From JAAXIE01 sp965263155 (lineage in GTDB: Bacteria; Chloroflexota; Dehalococcoidia; Lucifugimonadales; JAAXIE01), in the NCBI GenBank assembly GCA_965263155.1, contig OZ253586.1, positions 2,666,001-2,730,000 on the forward strand: a stretch of 64,000 nucleotides of DNA, read 5' to 3'. Shown here one piece after another: positions 43,261 to 52,327 of this stretch; position 1 is the first letter of the stretch, and each line of letters opens with the position of its first letter. A program made the position numbers and the translations under genes. Under the pieces are notes generated by a model. That model was given only the letters and a program-made list of their open reading frames with translations, made no database searches and was not told the DNA's origin.

Positions 43261-44427
43261 CTAGCTCCAGAGTTTTTGGGTGGCTAGGGCTGCGCCTTCT
43301 ACTAGGGCTTCGAATTTGGCCCACATGATGGAGGGGTGGACGCGGGGGGTGAATGCGCCTTGGGAGAAGCCGCAGTCGCTGCCTCCGAGGACGTTCTCGC
43401 GTCCGATGATGCGGGCGTAGTTGGTGATGCGCTGGGCGACAAGTTCGGGGTGCTCCACGTGGTTGGTGGTGTGGGCGATGACGCCGGGAATGAGGCACTT
43501 GCCTTCGGGGAGCTTGGTGGTCTCCCAGACTTCCCACTCGTGGGCGTGGCGGGGATTGGCGGCTTCTATGCAGTAGGCTCCAGCGTTGACGCGGAGCACG
43601 ATGTCCACGATGTCGCGGAGGGGTACGTCGGTGGTGTGGGGGCCGTGCCAGCTACCCCAGCAAAGGTGGTAGCGGATGCGGTCTTGGGGCAGGCCTTCGA
43701 GGGCGTGGTTCAGGGCGTCGACGCGGAGGGTGGCGAACTTGCGGTAGTCCTCGATGGTGGGTGCAGGGTCGGGGTTGCCGTATTGGGTGACGACGCGGGG
43801 GTCGTCGACTTGGAGGATGAAGCCGGCGTCGACGATGGCGCGGTACTCCTCGCGCATGGCCTCGGCGATGGCGGTGAGGAACTCCTCTTGGGTGGCGTAG
43901 AAGCCGTTCCTACGCTGCAACTCGATGGTGCCGGGGGCGACGGCAGGGATGAAGGCTTCTTCGGGAGAGAAGCGCTGCAAGGCCGTCTTGAGGTTGTCGA
44001 TATCCTGCTGCACTAGGTCTTGGCCGCGGTAGGCGATGGGGCTGGTGCAGACCACAGTGCCCACGGAGGCGCCGCCGATGTCGCGGTCGTACTGCTGGTA
44101 GAAGTCGAGGAAGCGCTGGCGGTCGCGGTAGGCGTTGCGCATGGATTGCTCATCGGGGGCATCGGGGTCGGGTTCGAAACCGGTGAGGCGGTCGTGGACG
44201 TAGTTGGAGAAGCTGCTCTTGGCGAACTCGCCATCGCTGGGGACGTCGATGCCTGCTTCGACTTGGCGGCGCACGACCTGCCCGACGGAGTAGCGGAGGA
44301 GGGTGGCGAGTTGCTGGGCGTCGTAAGGCTGGCCGGTCTCCTTGGCCCGCATGACGTCGATGACCTCTTGCGGGCGGGCCAAGCTGCCGACATGGGTGGT
44401 CAGGATGCGCGTGGAGCTGTTTTTCAT
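43261..44427 (-). CDS. MetE-like methyltransferase (B12-independent methionine synthase C-terminal family)
   Basis: A 388-residue protein similar to the catalytic C-terminal half of MetE and to epoxyalkane:coenzyme M transferases. TTHVGSLARPQEV at the start, SDGEFAKSSFSNYVHDR, LQVDDPRV and the zinc ligands His-x-Cys in YHLCWGSWHGPH and Cys in GGSDCGF are visible. It lacks the N-terminal domain of true MetE (about 750 residues) and so may use another methyl or alkyl thiol reaction. It lies 30 bases downstream of the large FAD/Fe-S dehydrogenase on the same strand, suggesting one operon. Confidence 0.78.
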   Translation of the reverse strand: MKNSSTRILTTHVGSLARPQEVIDVMRAKETGQPYDAQQLATLLRYSVGQVVRRQVEAGIDVPSDGEFAKSSFSNYVHDRLTGFEPDPDAPDEQSMRNAYRDRQRFLDFYQQYDRDIGGASVGTVVCTSPIAYRGQDLVQQDIDNLKTALQRFSPEEAFIPAVAPGTIELQRRNGFYATQEEFLTAIAEAMREEYRAIVDAGFILQVDDPRVVTQYGNPDPAPTIEDYRKFATLRVDALNHALEGLPQDRIRYHLCWGSWHGPHTTDVPLRDIVDIVLRVNAGAYCIEAANPRHAHEWEVWETTKLPEGKCLIPGVIAHTTNHVEHPELVAQRITNYARIIGRENVLGGSDCGFSQGAFTPRVHPSIMWAKFEALVEGAALATQKLWS

Positions 44428-44457
44428 AGCTACCTCCGAGATATATGAGCTATATGG

Positions 44458-47415
44458 CTAAGAATGCAGGGCGTCGCGTAGGACTTCGATGATGTGACGG
44501 GCGCGGCGGCCGGTGCCGGACTCGACCTGCTGGCGGCAGGAGACGCCGCTGACGGCGACCTCCCATGAATCGTCCTTGGCTTTGACGGCGGGGAAGAGGG
44601 TCATGTCGCCGATGGACATGGAGATGTCGTAGTGCTCCTTCTCGTAGCCGAAGGCGCCAGCCATGCCACAGCAGCCTGCGTTGACGTCTTCCACTTCGTA
44701 ATTGGGGGGAAGGCGGAGCATCTGTGTCGCAGAGTCTGTGCCGGCTAGGGCTTTCTGGTGGCAGTGGCCGTGGAAGAGCACCTTCTTGGAGGTCTTGGTG
44801 AAGTCGAGGCCCAAGTCGTCCCGCTCGGCGAGTTGTGCTAGGAACTCGTCGATGAGGAAGCTGTTGCGGGCTACGGTGGCGGACTTTTCGCCGGGGACGA
44901 GTTCTGGGTACTCGTCGCGTAGGGAGAGGAGGCAGCTGGGCTCGCAGCCGACGATGGGGGTGCCCTTCTGGGCATGCTCGTAGAGGGCTTCGACGTTCTG
45001 GCGGGCGTTCCCGGCGGCCTTGGCCATGAGGCCCTTGGAGAGCATGGGACGACCGCAGCAGACGGGGTTGGCTAGGACTACCTTGAAGCCGGCGAGTTCG
45101 AGGACCTCGGTGGCGGCGATGCCGATGTTGGGGTAGTTGTAGTTCATGTAGGTGTCGTTGAACAGCACTACTTCCTGTTCGTGGCCCGATGCGGCGTGCC
45201 GGGGTCCCCGGATACCGCTGGCTAGGGGACGGTGCTTGCGGAACCAAGCGGGGAAGGTGGGACGGGCGAACGCAGGGGGCTGGCGCTTGGCTTCCACGCC
45301 AAGGAGCGAGTGCATGAGGCGCTTGCTGAGGCGGTTGCCGACGAGCCAGTTGGATATGGGGGCAAAGCGGCAGGCCAAGCGGCTGAGGGTGTTGACGTTG
45401 GCGAAGATTCGCCCGCGCAAGGAGAGGCCGTTGGCTTGGGTGTACTTGTCGAGGAACTCGTACTTGAGCTTGGCCATGTCCACACCGGAGGGGCACTCGG
45501 CCTTGCAACCCTTGCACTCTAGGCACAGGTCCATCGTTTCGTAGAGTCGCTTGCTGGTGAGGGTCTCCTTGGGCAGCGCCCCGGATAAGACGGCCCGTAG
45601 GAGGTTGGCACGGCCCCGGGTGGAATGCTCCTCCTCTTGGGTGACCATGTACGAGGGGCACATGATGCCCTCAGTCTTGCGGCAGGCGCCCATTCCGTTG
45701 CACTGCTCAACGGCGCCGGCGAAATTGGTGTCGGCGGAGAAGTCGAGGGTTGCGATGGGGCTGGAAGCTTGGTAGGCCGTGCCGAAGCGCAGGTTCTCGG
45801 TCATCGGAGGGGTGTCGATGATCTTACCGGGGTTCATGATGCCCTTGGGGTCGAACACCCGCTTGACCTGCCGGAAGGCGTTGTATATCTGGGGGCCGAA
45901 CATCTTCTCGGTAAAGACGCCGCGGACGATGCCGTCGCCGTGCTCGCCGCTGAGGGAGCCGCCGAACTCAAGAACGAGGTCGCTGACGGCCTCGGCGATG
46001 GACACCATGCGGTCGATGCCCTGCTGGTCTTTGAGGCTGACAAGAGGGCGGATGTGGAGGCAGCCCACGCTGGCATGGCCGTAGTAGCCTGCCTTGGTGT
46101 CGTGGTCGCGCACCACTTGGTCGAAGCGGCGCACGTACTCGCCGAGGCGGTCGGGGTCGACGGCGGTGTCTTCCACGTAGGGCAGTGGCTTGGCGTCGCC
46201 GTGGACGCTCATCAGCAGGCCCAAGCCAGCGCGGCGGATAGCCCAAACGCTGGCCTGCTCCCCGGCGTCGGTCATGTTGACGGAGGCGTAGGCCAGCCGG
46301 GCGTGGCCCATGCGGCTCTTGAGGTCTTCCAGCTTGGAGCGCAGTTCTTCTTCGGACTCGCCGTAGAACTCCACCAGCAGCAGCGAATCGGGCTCGCCTT
46401 CTAGGAAGCTCATGTTTCTCGCGAAGCCTAGGGACTCGCGGCAGCGGTCGAGCATCATGCGGTCGACGAGCTCGACGGCGGAGGGCTGGTGTTCGAGGAT
46501 GGGGATGGTGGCCTCGCAGGCGCGAATCAGGTCTTGGAAGTGGACGACGGCGAGGCCGCGCATGACGGGGCGGGGGACGAGATTGATCTTGGCCTCGGTG
46601 ACGGTGCAGAGGGTGCCCTCGGAGCCGACGACCATGCGGGCCATGTTAAGGGGCTTTCGCTGTTCGTGGTCCGGGGCGGCGGGCCAAGGGTCCATGAAGT
46701 CTTCGAGGTTGTAGCCGCTGACGCGGCGAATCACCTTGGGGTAGCGGGCCTCGATTTCGTCGCGGTTGGCTTGGGCGATGTCGATGACGCCACGGTATAT
46801 CTGCGACTCTAGGGTGTCGCCGGAGAGCTTGTCTTCCAGCTCGGAGGCGTCGATGCGGCCGAAACGGGCGCGGCTGCCGTCGGAGAGGACGGTCTGGACT
46901 TCCATGACGTGGTCGACGGTCTTGCCGTAAATCACCGAGTGGGAGCCGCAGGTGTTGTTGCCGATGCCCCCACCGACGCAGGCTCGGTTCGATGTGGTTG
47001 GGTCGGGGGCATAGTGATAGCCGTGAGAGTAGAGCTGACGGTTGAGGTGGTCCAGCACGATGCCCGGCTGGACCCGTGCCCACCCTTCCTCGGCGTTCAC
47101 CTCCAGCAGTTGGTTCATGTGCTTGCTGAAGTCGAGCACCAAGCCGGTGTTCACGCCCTGTCCGGCAAGGCTGGTGCCACCGCAGCGGGGGAGGATGGGG
47201 ACGCCGTGTTTGGCGGCGACTTCGATGGCGGCTTGCACGTCGTCGGCGTTGCGGGGGATCACCACGCCGATGGGCTTCATCTGGTAGATGGAGGCATCGG
47301 TGCTGTAGAGGACGCGCGAGAAGTCGTCGAACCGCACATCGCCAGCGATGCGTTGCTGGAGCTCGTGTTGGAGTGCCGCGGTATCGGCGTCCCGTGGTGC
47401 GGTAGCTGTGGCCAT
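44458..47415 (-). CDS. FAD-linked oxidase fused to Fe-S oxidoreductase
   Basis: A 985-residue fusion. Residues about 35-190 are the FAD_binding_4 domain (PRCGGTSLAGQGVNTGLVLDF; NRACVGGGIGNNTCGSHS). Residues about 260-520 are the FAD-oxidase C-terminal domain (GYYGHASVGCLHIRPL; LSGEHGDGIVRG). Then come 4Fe-4S clusters (CNGMGACRK...MCPSY and CLECKGCKAECPSG) and two CCG domains (VCCGRPMLSKG; NAGCCGMAGAFGYEKEHYD). This matches D-lactate/D-2-hydroxyglutarate dehydrogenases with built-in electron-transfer modules, which oxidise a 2-hydroxy acid and pass electrons to quinone. The substrate is unknown. Confidence 0.88.
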   Translation of the reverse strand: MATATAPRDADTAALQHELQQRIAGDVRFDDFSRVLYSTDASIYQMKPIGVVIPRNADDVQAAIEVAAKHGVPILPRCGGTSLAGQGVNTGLVLDFSKHMNQLLEVNAEEGWARVQPGIVLDHLNRQLYSHGYHYAPDPTTSNRACVGGGIGNNTCGSHSVIYGKTVDHVMEVQTVLSDGSRARFGRIDASELEDKLSGDTLESQIYRGVIDIAQANRDEIEARYPKVIRRVSGYNLEDFMDPWPAAPDHEQRKPLNMARMVVGSEGTLCTVTEAKINLVPRPVMRGLAVVHFQDLIRACEATIPILEHQPSAVELVDRMMLDRCRESLGFARNMSFLEGEPDSLLLVEFYGESEEELRSKLEDLKSRMGHARLAYASVNMTDAGEQASVWAIRRAGLGLLMSVHGDAKPLPYVEDTAVDPDRLGEYVRRFDQVVRDHDTKAGYYGHASVGCLHIRPLVSLKDQQGIDRMVSIAEAVSDLVLEFGGSLSGEHGDGIVRGVFTEKMFGPQIYNAFRQVKRVFDPKGIMNPGKIIDTPPMTENLRFGTAYQASSPIATLDFSADTNFAGAVEQCNGMGACRKTEGIMCPSYMVTQEEEHSTRGRANLLRAVLSGALPKETLTSKRLYETMDLCLECKGCKAECPSGVDMAKLKYEFLDKYTQANGLSLRGRIFANVNTLSRLACRFAPISNWLVGNRLSKRLMHSLLGVEAKRQPPAFARPTFPAWFRKHRPLASGIRGPRHAASGHEQEVVLFNDTYMNYNYPNIGIAATEVLELAGFKVVLANPVCCGRPMLSKGLMAKAAGNARQNVEALYEHAQKGTPIVGCEPSCLLSLRDEYPELVPGEKSATVARNSFLIDEFLAQLAERDDLGLDFTKTSKKVLFHGHCHQKALAGTDSATQMLRLPPNYEVEDVNAGCCGMAGAFGYEKEHYDISMSIGDMTLFPAVKAKDDSWEVAVSGVSCRQQVESGTGRRARHIIEVLRDALHS

Positions 47416-47569
47416 CGAAGCCCCTCCTAGTGCGTGCGACTTTAGGCGGTCTGTTGGGGCAGAATGTAGCTTAAAGCGGGAGGGGTATCAACTGAGGAGT
47501 GGGTGGCGAGGGGTAGGGTGGCCTCGCGGAATTAGGGTCCGTCCCTAAAAGGCATCAGCTCGTCCAGAC

Positions 47570-48004
47570 TCATAATGGAATTGCGCTAACAACCTGTCGG
47601 TCGTTTTCTGGGACGAGCCTATTCAACCGACTGTCTAACGTCACAAGCTGCCCTTCGTTTCGCATGGCGGTCGCCACAAGCACAGCGTCCGTAATCTGCC
47701 GGTATCCTTGGAGTCGGAGAGCTATGCTCTCTGGCAGGTCAACCATCGAAAAGTTAAGTGGCCAGAAGCTGTGCGATCCGATAACGCGCAGTTCAGCGAG
47801 AAGTTCGATCGCTTCACTTGGAGTGATGGTTTGGTGCACTATCGACGGGTTGCACGACAACCGGACGAACCCAGACTCGGTCAAGGGACATGTAGCCCAC
47901 CCTTGACGGCTATGCTCCTGGAACCATGAGAGAACAGCGTCGTGATGCACATGGGTCGGCCATACCAATGCAACTAGGACATTAACGTCCAGGAGCGCCG
48001 TCAT
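47570..48004 (-). CDS. vapC: VapC-family PIN ribonuclease toxin
   Basis: A 144-residue PIN-domain toxin. Acidic residues are Asp6 in LLDVNVLVALVW, Glu in TCPLTESGFVRL, and Asp in RQITDAVLVATA and LVTLDSRLN. This is the TTFATA/SMG-like subgroup with LSCNPSI. ATG 48004 is chosen because it overlaps the antitoxin stop in ATGA. VapC enzymes cut tRNA or rRNA when freed from VapB. Confidence 0.88.
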   Translation of the reverse strand: MTALLDVNVLVALVWPTHVHHDAVLSWFQEHSRQGWATCPLTESGFVRLSCNPSIVHQTITPSEAIELLAELRVIGSHSFWPLNFSMVDLPESIALRLQGYRQITDAVLVATAMRNEGQLVTLDSRLNRLVPENDRQVVSAIPL

Positions 48005-48228
48005 GGCCAATCGCTTAGCGCTCGGTAAACGTCTTCGCTGGTTATGGGTGGGGCGTCAGGGTCGACTCGAAACACGGGCACACCACCGTCTCTTACGCTG
48101 TAAGAAGCACGACGGAACCCTCGTCTGGCGAGCTCGGACACCGCAGCGCCTAGGCTGGTGTCGTTTTGTTCTGCCAAAGCACGTGCAACCGATAGCACAT
48201 CGTCGTCAATTGTCAGCGTTGTTCGCAT
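48001..48228 (-). CDS. vapB: VapB-type antitoxin
   Basis: A 75-residue ribbon-helix-helix antitoxin. MRTTLTIDDDVLSVARALAE is the RHH DNA-binding part, and the C-terminus (PVFRVDPDAPPITSEDVYRA) is the toxin-neutralising tail. ATG 48228 is preferred over an earlier in-frame ATG because the RHH starts there. The stop overlaps vapC by 4 bases. The pair is expected to repress its own promoter. Confidence 0.85.
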   Translation of the reverse strand: MRTTLTIDDDVLSVARALAEQNDTSLGAAVSELARRGFRRASYSVRDGGVPVFRVDPDAPPITSEDVYRALSDWP

Positions 48229-48370
48229 AGAAACATCATCGCATCGATGCATTCTGGTGTCAATCTAAGCTCCAACGTTATGGGCTGCGCATTATTGGAA
48301 GGATAACCGATCGTTGACCTCAGGTGGGAGCTGGTGCTAGCGTGCCGTCACCTTCCCGGAGGGTTGAGAC

Positions 48371-49300
48371 ATGGAGCCTTCACGCATCGTGGTGCTGGGT
48401 GGTATCAACATGGACCTAGTGGCTACCGTCGAGCGGTTCCCTGTGCCGGGGGAGACGGTGGTGGGGCGGGCGTTCACGACGTATTCGGGCGGTAAGGGGG
48501 CGAATCAAGCGGTGGCGGCTGCGCGATTGGGGGCACAAGTGCGAATGGTGGGGCGGGTGGGAGATGACGCGTTTGGTCATCAGCTTAGGCATGGACTGGC
48601 TATAGAAGGGATTGATGTTGAGGGGGTTGGGGTGGAGTCTGGGTCGGCTTCGGGGATTGCGGTGATTCAGATTGATGGTTCTGCCCAGAACCAGATTGTG
48701 CAGGTGTGGGGCGCGAACCAGAGCTGTGGCGAGGAAGAGGTGGAACGTGCGGAGACTGCCTTGGCAGGGGCATCCGTCCTCATGCTGCAACTTGAAGCCC
48801 CGGTGGAGGTGTCATTGAAGGCCGCGAGGGCCGCCCGCGCCCATGGCTGCCAAGTGGTGCTGGATCCTGCGCCTGCTCCGGCAGGGGGTCTGCCGCAGGA
48901 TTTCTACGGCCTCTGCGATTGCATCACGCCCAACGAAACGGAGGCACAGGCGCTGGTCGGGTTTGCGATCTCGGATACTGACTCGGCGCACCGGGCGGCC
49001 GAGGAGTTGATGAAGCGTGGCGCCAAGGCGGCGGTAATCAAGATGGGCGAGCGTGGGGCTTACTACTTGGCGGAGGGCGAGGGAGGGCAAGTGCCAGCGT
49101 TTCCGGTGAAGGCGGTGGATACGGTTGCAGCGGGCGATGCCTTCAATGCTGGGTTGGCGGTGGCTTTGGCCGAGGGTTGTGGGCTGGGAGAGGCGGTGCG
49201 GTGGGGTGCGGCTGCTGGGGCGGTGGCTGTCACGCGTACCGGGGCACAGGATGCAATGCCACGGCGGGATGAGGTGGAGGGGTTGCTGGGAGAGGGTTAG
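48371..49300 (+). CDS. rbsK: Ribokinase
   Basis: A 309-residue PfkB-family sugar kinase. GGINMDLVATVERFP (signature start with the Asp that binds ribose), TYSGGKGANQAVAAARLGA and the catalytic DTVAAGDAFNAGLAV near residue 249 match ribokinase more than fructokinase or adenosine kinase. KMGERGAYYL gives the ATP-side loop. No ribose transporter is next to it. The ribosome site is GGAGGG about 9 bases before ATG 48371. Confidence 0.85.
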   Translation: MEPSRIVVLGGINMDLVATVERFPVPGETVVGRAFTTYSGGKGANQAVAAARLGAQVRMVGRVGDDAFGHQLRHGLAIEGIDVEGVGVESGSASGIAVIQIDGSAQNQIVQVWGANQSCGEEEVERAETALAGASVLMLQLEAPVEVSLKAARAARAHGCQVVLDPAPAPAGGLPQDFYGLCDCITPNETEAQALVGFAISDTDSAHRAAEELMKRGAKAAVIKMGERGAYYLAEGEGGQVPAFPVKAVDTVAAGDAFNAGLAVALAEGCGLGEAVRWGAAAGAVAVTRTGAQDAMPRRDEVEGLLGEG

Positions 49301-49369
49301 TCTCTTTCGTAAGCTGGCTACGCGATGGTATTCTGAATTCGCGCTACAATTGTCGGGGGGTCTATTTGC

Positions 49370-49648
49370 ATGGAAGCCAAGAAGAGGCGACTTACTCTGG
49401 AGATGGACCCCGAATTCCAACAACGATTGAAGGTGGCCGCTGAGCGTAAGGGCATGAGCACGCGGCAGTACTGCAGGGACGCGGTTGACAGAGAATTGGC
49501 TAAGGACGAGGCCAACGAGGTACAGAGAACGCCTTTTTCAATAGAGAAGTTGTTGTCGCTTCGGGACGAAATCTTTCAGGGCAAGAAGTTACCGGGTGAC
49601 TCAACCGAGTTCATCCGGGAGGCCCGGGAATCTAGAGCGGGATTGTAA
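49370..49648 (+). CDS. Ribbon-helix-helix antitoxin of a broken vapBC pair
   Basis: A 92-residue protein with an Arc-like RHH (RRLTLEMDPEFQQRLKVAAERKGMSTRQYCRDAVDREL-type, residues 5-42) and a charged tail. It is intact. Its stop lies at the beginning of a VapC gene that carries frameshifts, so the antitoxin has outlived its toxin. Confidence 0.75.
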   Translation: MEAKKRRLTLEMDPEFQQRLKVAAERKGMSTRQYCRDAVDRELAKDEANEVQRTPFSIEKLLSLRDEIFQGKKLPGDSTEFIREARESRAGL

Positions 49649-50088
49649 GAGACCTCACCGTTATTGACGCCAGCTTGGCTGTCAATGGCTGGTCGAAGAG
49701 GAAGACTCGCGCACGGCAGTCGCACTTGCCGATTCTTGGTACAGCAGTGGGATGCAACCCGTAGCCCCGCCCCTTATGGCGATTGAAGTAGCCAATGCCC
49801 TATACCGACGGGTGGTCAGAGGGGAACTAGGCGTCGCCAACGCCGCGCGGTTGCTGGAGAATCTGCTGGCGTCAGGCGTGGAGCTAGGGGACACCCCAGA
49901 CCTTCTATCAAGAACACTGGAATTATCTCTTCAGCTCCGTCAGGGGGCCGTGTATACGATTCACATTATCTGGCGTTGGCTGAGAGCCTTAACTGCGACC
50001 TGTGGACTGCTGATGAGCGCTTCTTCAGAGCAGCTGTGTCCTTGACCCGAACGTTCATCGGTTGGGCGAGTTCGTTGCGTCGGAGTAG
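49642..50088 (+). pseudogene. VapC-type PIN toxin, frameshifted
   Basis: Family-like segments are in shifting frames: VRDLTVIDASLAV; then, after a lost base near 49687, WLVEEEDSRTAVALADSWY and MAIEVANALYRRVVRG; then a shift near 49960 to DSHYLALAESLNCDLWTADERFFRA; and a final shift to PNVHRLGEFVASE with a TAG at 50086-50088. The initial codon is ATT or GTA rather than ATG. Three lesions plus a lost start make the toxin dead while the antitoxin gene stays open. Confidence 0.75.
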
Positions 50089-50138
50089 CCATTGTATTTT
50101 GTCTGTCGCCCTAAGGCTCGTGCTATCCTGACCACGAC

Positions 50139-50642
50139 ATGACGATGCACGGTGACCGGTACTGCTCGACTTGCGGCTCCAGCCTCGGGGTGCAGTCTAT
50201 GGAGGGGAAGGAGCGGCCCGTCTGTACGGCGTGTGGGCGAGTGGTGTATTACGACCCCAAGGTGTCGACGGTCTGCGTGGTGGCGCGAGGCGGAGAGGTG
50301 CTTTTCATACGGCGGGGCAACGAACCGGGTTATGGGCTATGGAGCTTGCCGGGGGGTTACGTGGACCGGGGTGAGGTCGTGGAGGATGCCGCAGCTCGCG
50401 AGGTGCTGGAGGAAACAGGGCTAGAGGTGGAGGTCGGCGGTCTGCTGGGCCTCTTCTCTGAGGCGGGCCGCCCCGTAATACTAGTGGCCTACGAGGCGCG
50501 AGAGACGGGTGGGACGCTGGCTGCCGGGTCTGAAGCCTTGGAGTTGGGGTTCTTCCCGCCGGACGCGCTGCCTGCCATTGCCTTTCCACGAGACACTCAC
50601 CTGTTGGAGCTGTGGCAGCGGGGCAGGGCGCAGGCGGAGTAG
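50139..50642 (+). CDS. Nudix hydrolase with zinc ribbon
   Basis: A 167-residue Nudix hydrolase. Residues 9-32 are a zinc ribbon (CSTCG and CTACG; Cys9, 12, 29, 32). The Nudix box GGYVDRGE...REVLEETGLEVEV spans about residues 72-98 with the catalytic REVLEE. Ribbon-plus-Nudix proteins include NudC-like NADH pyrophosphatases and ADP-ribose hydrolases; this one is too short for NudC. The substrate is not defined. Confidence 0.85.
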   Translation: MTMHGDRYCSTCGSSLGVQSMEGKERPVCTACGRVVYYDPKVSTVCVVARGGEVLFIRRGNEPGYGLWSLPGGYVDRGEVVEDAAAREVLEETGLEVEVGGLLGLFSEAGRPVILVAYEARETGGTLAAGSEALELGFFPPDALPAIAFPRDTHLLELWQRGRAQAE

Positions 50643-50690
50643 AGACCAACGTATTCACTCCCATCTTCGCGCTCGTTGCTGGAGGTAGTA

Positions 50691-51248
50691 ATGGATAGCA
50701 CTTGGGGTTTGGTCCCACTGGATAATGAAATCCAGTCCATATTTTGGGACTGCCTATCAGATGCTGAAAACGCTTTTGGCCCAAAGCGACCAGAGCTGCA
50801 ATATGAGGTGAGAATCACCGAAGAGAAGAAGTATCCCGAAACGATCAACTATGGAACTAAGGTATTAGTATTCCTCACTCGAGGTCGAAGCCGTATCGGT
50901 TACTATTACGAGGCTGGACACGAAGCAGTCCACTGCTTGAACGGTGTTAATCATTCAACGTACCTGGAAGAAGCTGTCGCAACAGCCTTTGCATTGCATA
51001 AGGTCCGGTCGACCTTCGGGCAAGACGGAGTAGATAAGTGCCAAGTGTCCTCGGACTATCAGCAAGCGATAGATCTTGTTCACCAAGTCGATACAGACGT
51101 CATAACATTTGGCCGACAGGTGCGTGAACTTGTAGGGTATGGATCGCTTAGTAAAGATGTAACTCCCTCAGTGCTAGCGGAACTTTATCCCGATGCCCCT
51201 CAACCCGCGATAGACACACTGACCGGTGACTTTCCGAGACAACAGTAG
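50691..51248 (+). CDS. Small HExxH-motif putative zinc peptidase
   Basis: A 185-residue protein I do not recognise. It has YYYEAGHEAVHCLNGV with His77-Glu78-x2-His81, and TYLEEAVATAF twelve residues later, which could give the third ligand (Glu93/94) of a gluzincin-like site. No signal peptide or membrane helix. Codon use is visibly more AT-rich than neighbours, which suggests recent transfer. ATG 50691 has GGAGGT 6 bases upstream. It has no functional neighbour: Nudix upstream, GarR-like enzyme downstream. Confidence 0.6.
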   Translation: MDSTWGLVPLDNEIQSIFWDCLSDAENAFGPKRPELQYEVRITEEKKYPETINYGTKVLVFLTRGRSRIGYYYEAGHEAVHCLNGVNHSTYLEEAVATAFALHKVRSTFGQDGVDKCQVSSDYQQAIDLVHQVDTDVITFGRQVRELVGYGSLSKDVTPSVLAELYPDAPQPAIDTLTGDFPRQQ

Positions 51249-51371
51249 CCTCCTAGGACTCTTGTGACAGGACATCTACGGAGCTATTCCACCTTTCTTC
51301 TGAAGGCGGAGGATCTCCACGTTTCGAACCTCCTGCCTGAAAGCGAAGAGTGTAAGCGTCTCGCATTCCGC

Positions 51372-51400
51372 TTGACACCGTATCTGCGTCACAACATAAT
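51372..51400 (+). promoter_or_regulatory. Sigma70-like promoter for the GarR-like gene
   Basis: TTGACA (51372-51377), 17-base spacer and CATAAT (51395-51400), 30 bases before the GTG start. The spacer contains a GTATCTG core (51380-51386), and CAGCTAT lies at 51412-51418, the same core words as in the intergenic arrays. Confidence 0.65.
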
Positions 51401-51429
51401 CGGCTGGAATTCAGCTATAGGAGGCGATC

Positions 51430-52323
51430 GTGGCCCAAGTGGGCTTTATAGGGCTGGGTATCATGGGCAAGCCCATGGCCCGCAATCTGATCAACGCAGG
51501 CTACTCCTTGGTGGTGCATGACCATAAGGTGGAGCCGATGGAGGAGTTGGCAGCCGAGGGTGCTGGTATGGCCGAGTCCTGTCGGCAAGCATCGGAGGGC
51601 AGCGAGATCATAATCACCATGCTGCCTGATTCGGCCAACTCGGAAGACGCCATCCTAGGGCAGAACGGTGTCCTTGAGGGTGCTCCGGCTGGGGCCACCA
51701 TCATCGACATGAGCTCGATCAGCCCTATTGTTAGCCAGAAGATAGGCGCCGAGGCCGCCAAGCATGGCGTAGAGATGCTGGATGCTCCCGTGAGCGGGGG
51801 CGAGCCTGGGGCTATCGCGGGAACGCTGGCGATCATGGTGGGCGGTAACGAGGAGATCTTTCAGAAGCATGAAGAGTTGCTGCATGTGATGGGCCGCAGC
51901 GTTGTGCGAGTGGGTGAGGTAGGCGCGGGCAACGTGGTCAAGGTGGCCAACCAGATGATCGTCGCTGCCAACATCGAGGTCATCGGTGAGGCGCTGACGC
52001 TAGCGCAAAAGGCGGGCATCGACCCGCAGGTGGTCTTCGATGCCATACGGGGCGGCTTAGCGGGCAGCAATGCCTTGGAGGCCAAGGCTCCCATGATGAT
52101 GGAGCGCAACTTCCGACCCGGCTTTCGGATACGGTTACACCACAAGGACTTGAACAACGCCATGGCGACGGCCAAGGACTTGGGCGTACCGGTGCCGGTA
52201 ACCAGTCTCTTGCAACAGATGCTGGGAGCCTTGGTCAACGACGGCAAGGGGGACTTGGACCACTCTGCCATCGTGAACTTCATTGAGGCCATGGCCCACA
52301 CAGAGATCGGGAACCAAGCCTAG
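51430..52323 (+). CDS. Tartronate-semialdehyde reductase/3-hydroxyisobutyrate dehydrogenase-like
   Basis: A 297-residue beta-hydroxyacid dehydrogenase. GFIGLGIMGKPMARNLINAG is the NAD(P)-binding motif at residues 5-24, DAPVSGGEPGAIAGTLAIMVGG is the substrate loop, GAGNVVKVANQ holds the catalytic Lys, and KDLNNAMATAKDLGVPVP the C-terminal signature. GarR-type versus MmsB-type cannot be settled. It starts at GTG 51430 with TAGGAGGCG upstream and is followed 4 bases later by sucC, suggesting one operon. Confidence 0.85.
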   Translation: MAQVGFIGLGIMGKPMARNLINAGYSLVVHDHKVEPMEELAAEGAGMAESCRQASEGSEIIITMLPDSANSEDAILGQNGVLEGAPAGATIIDMSSISPIVSQKIGAEAAKHGVEMLDAPVSGGEPGAIAGTLAIMVGGNEEIFQKHEELLHVMGRSVVRVGEVGAGNVVKVANQMIVAANIEVIGEALTLAQKAGIDPQVVFDAIRGGLAGSNALEAKAPMMMERNFRPGFRIRLHHKDLNNAMATAKDLGVPVPVTSLLQQMLGALVNDGKGDLDHSAIVNFIEAMAHTEIGNQA

Positions 52324-52327
52324 CCCT

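Noticed and set aside
45625..46404. Long plus-strand reading frame in the FAD/Fe-S dehydrogenase region
   Set aside because: Low-complexity Val/Gly/Ala/His composition is typical of antisense shadows, and the minus-strand protein has complete domains across it.
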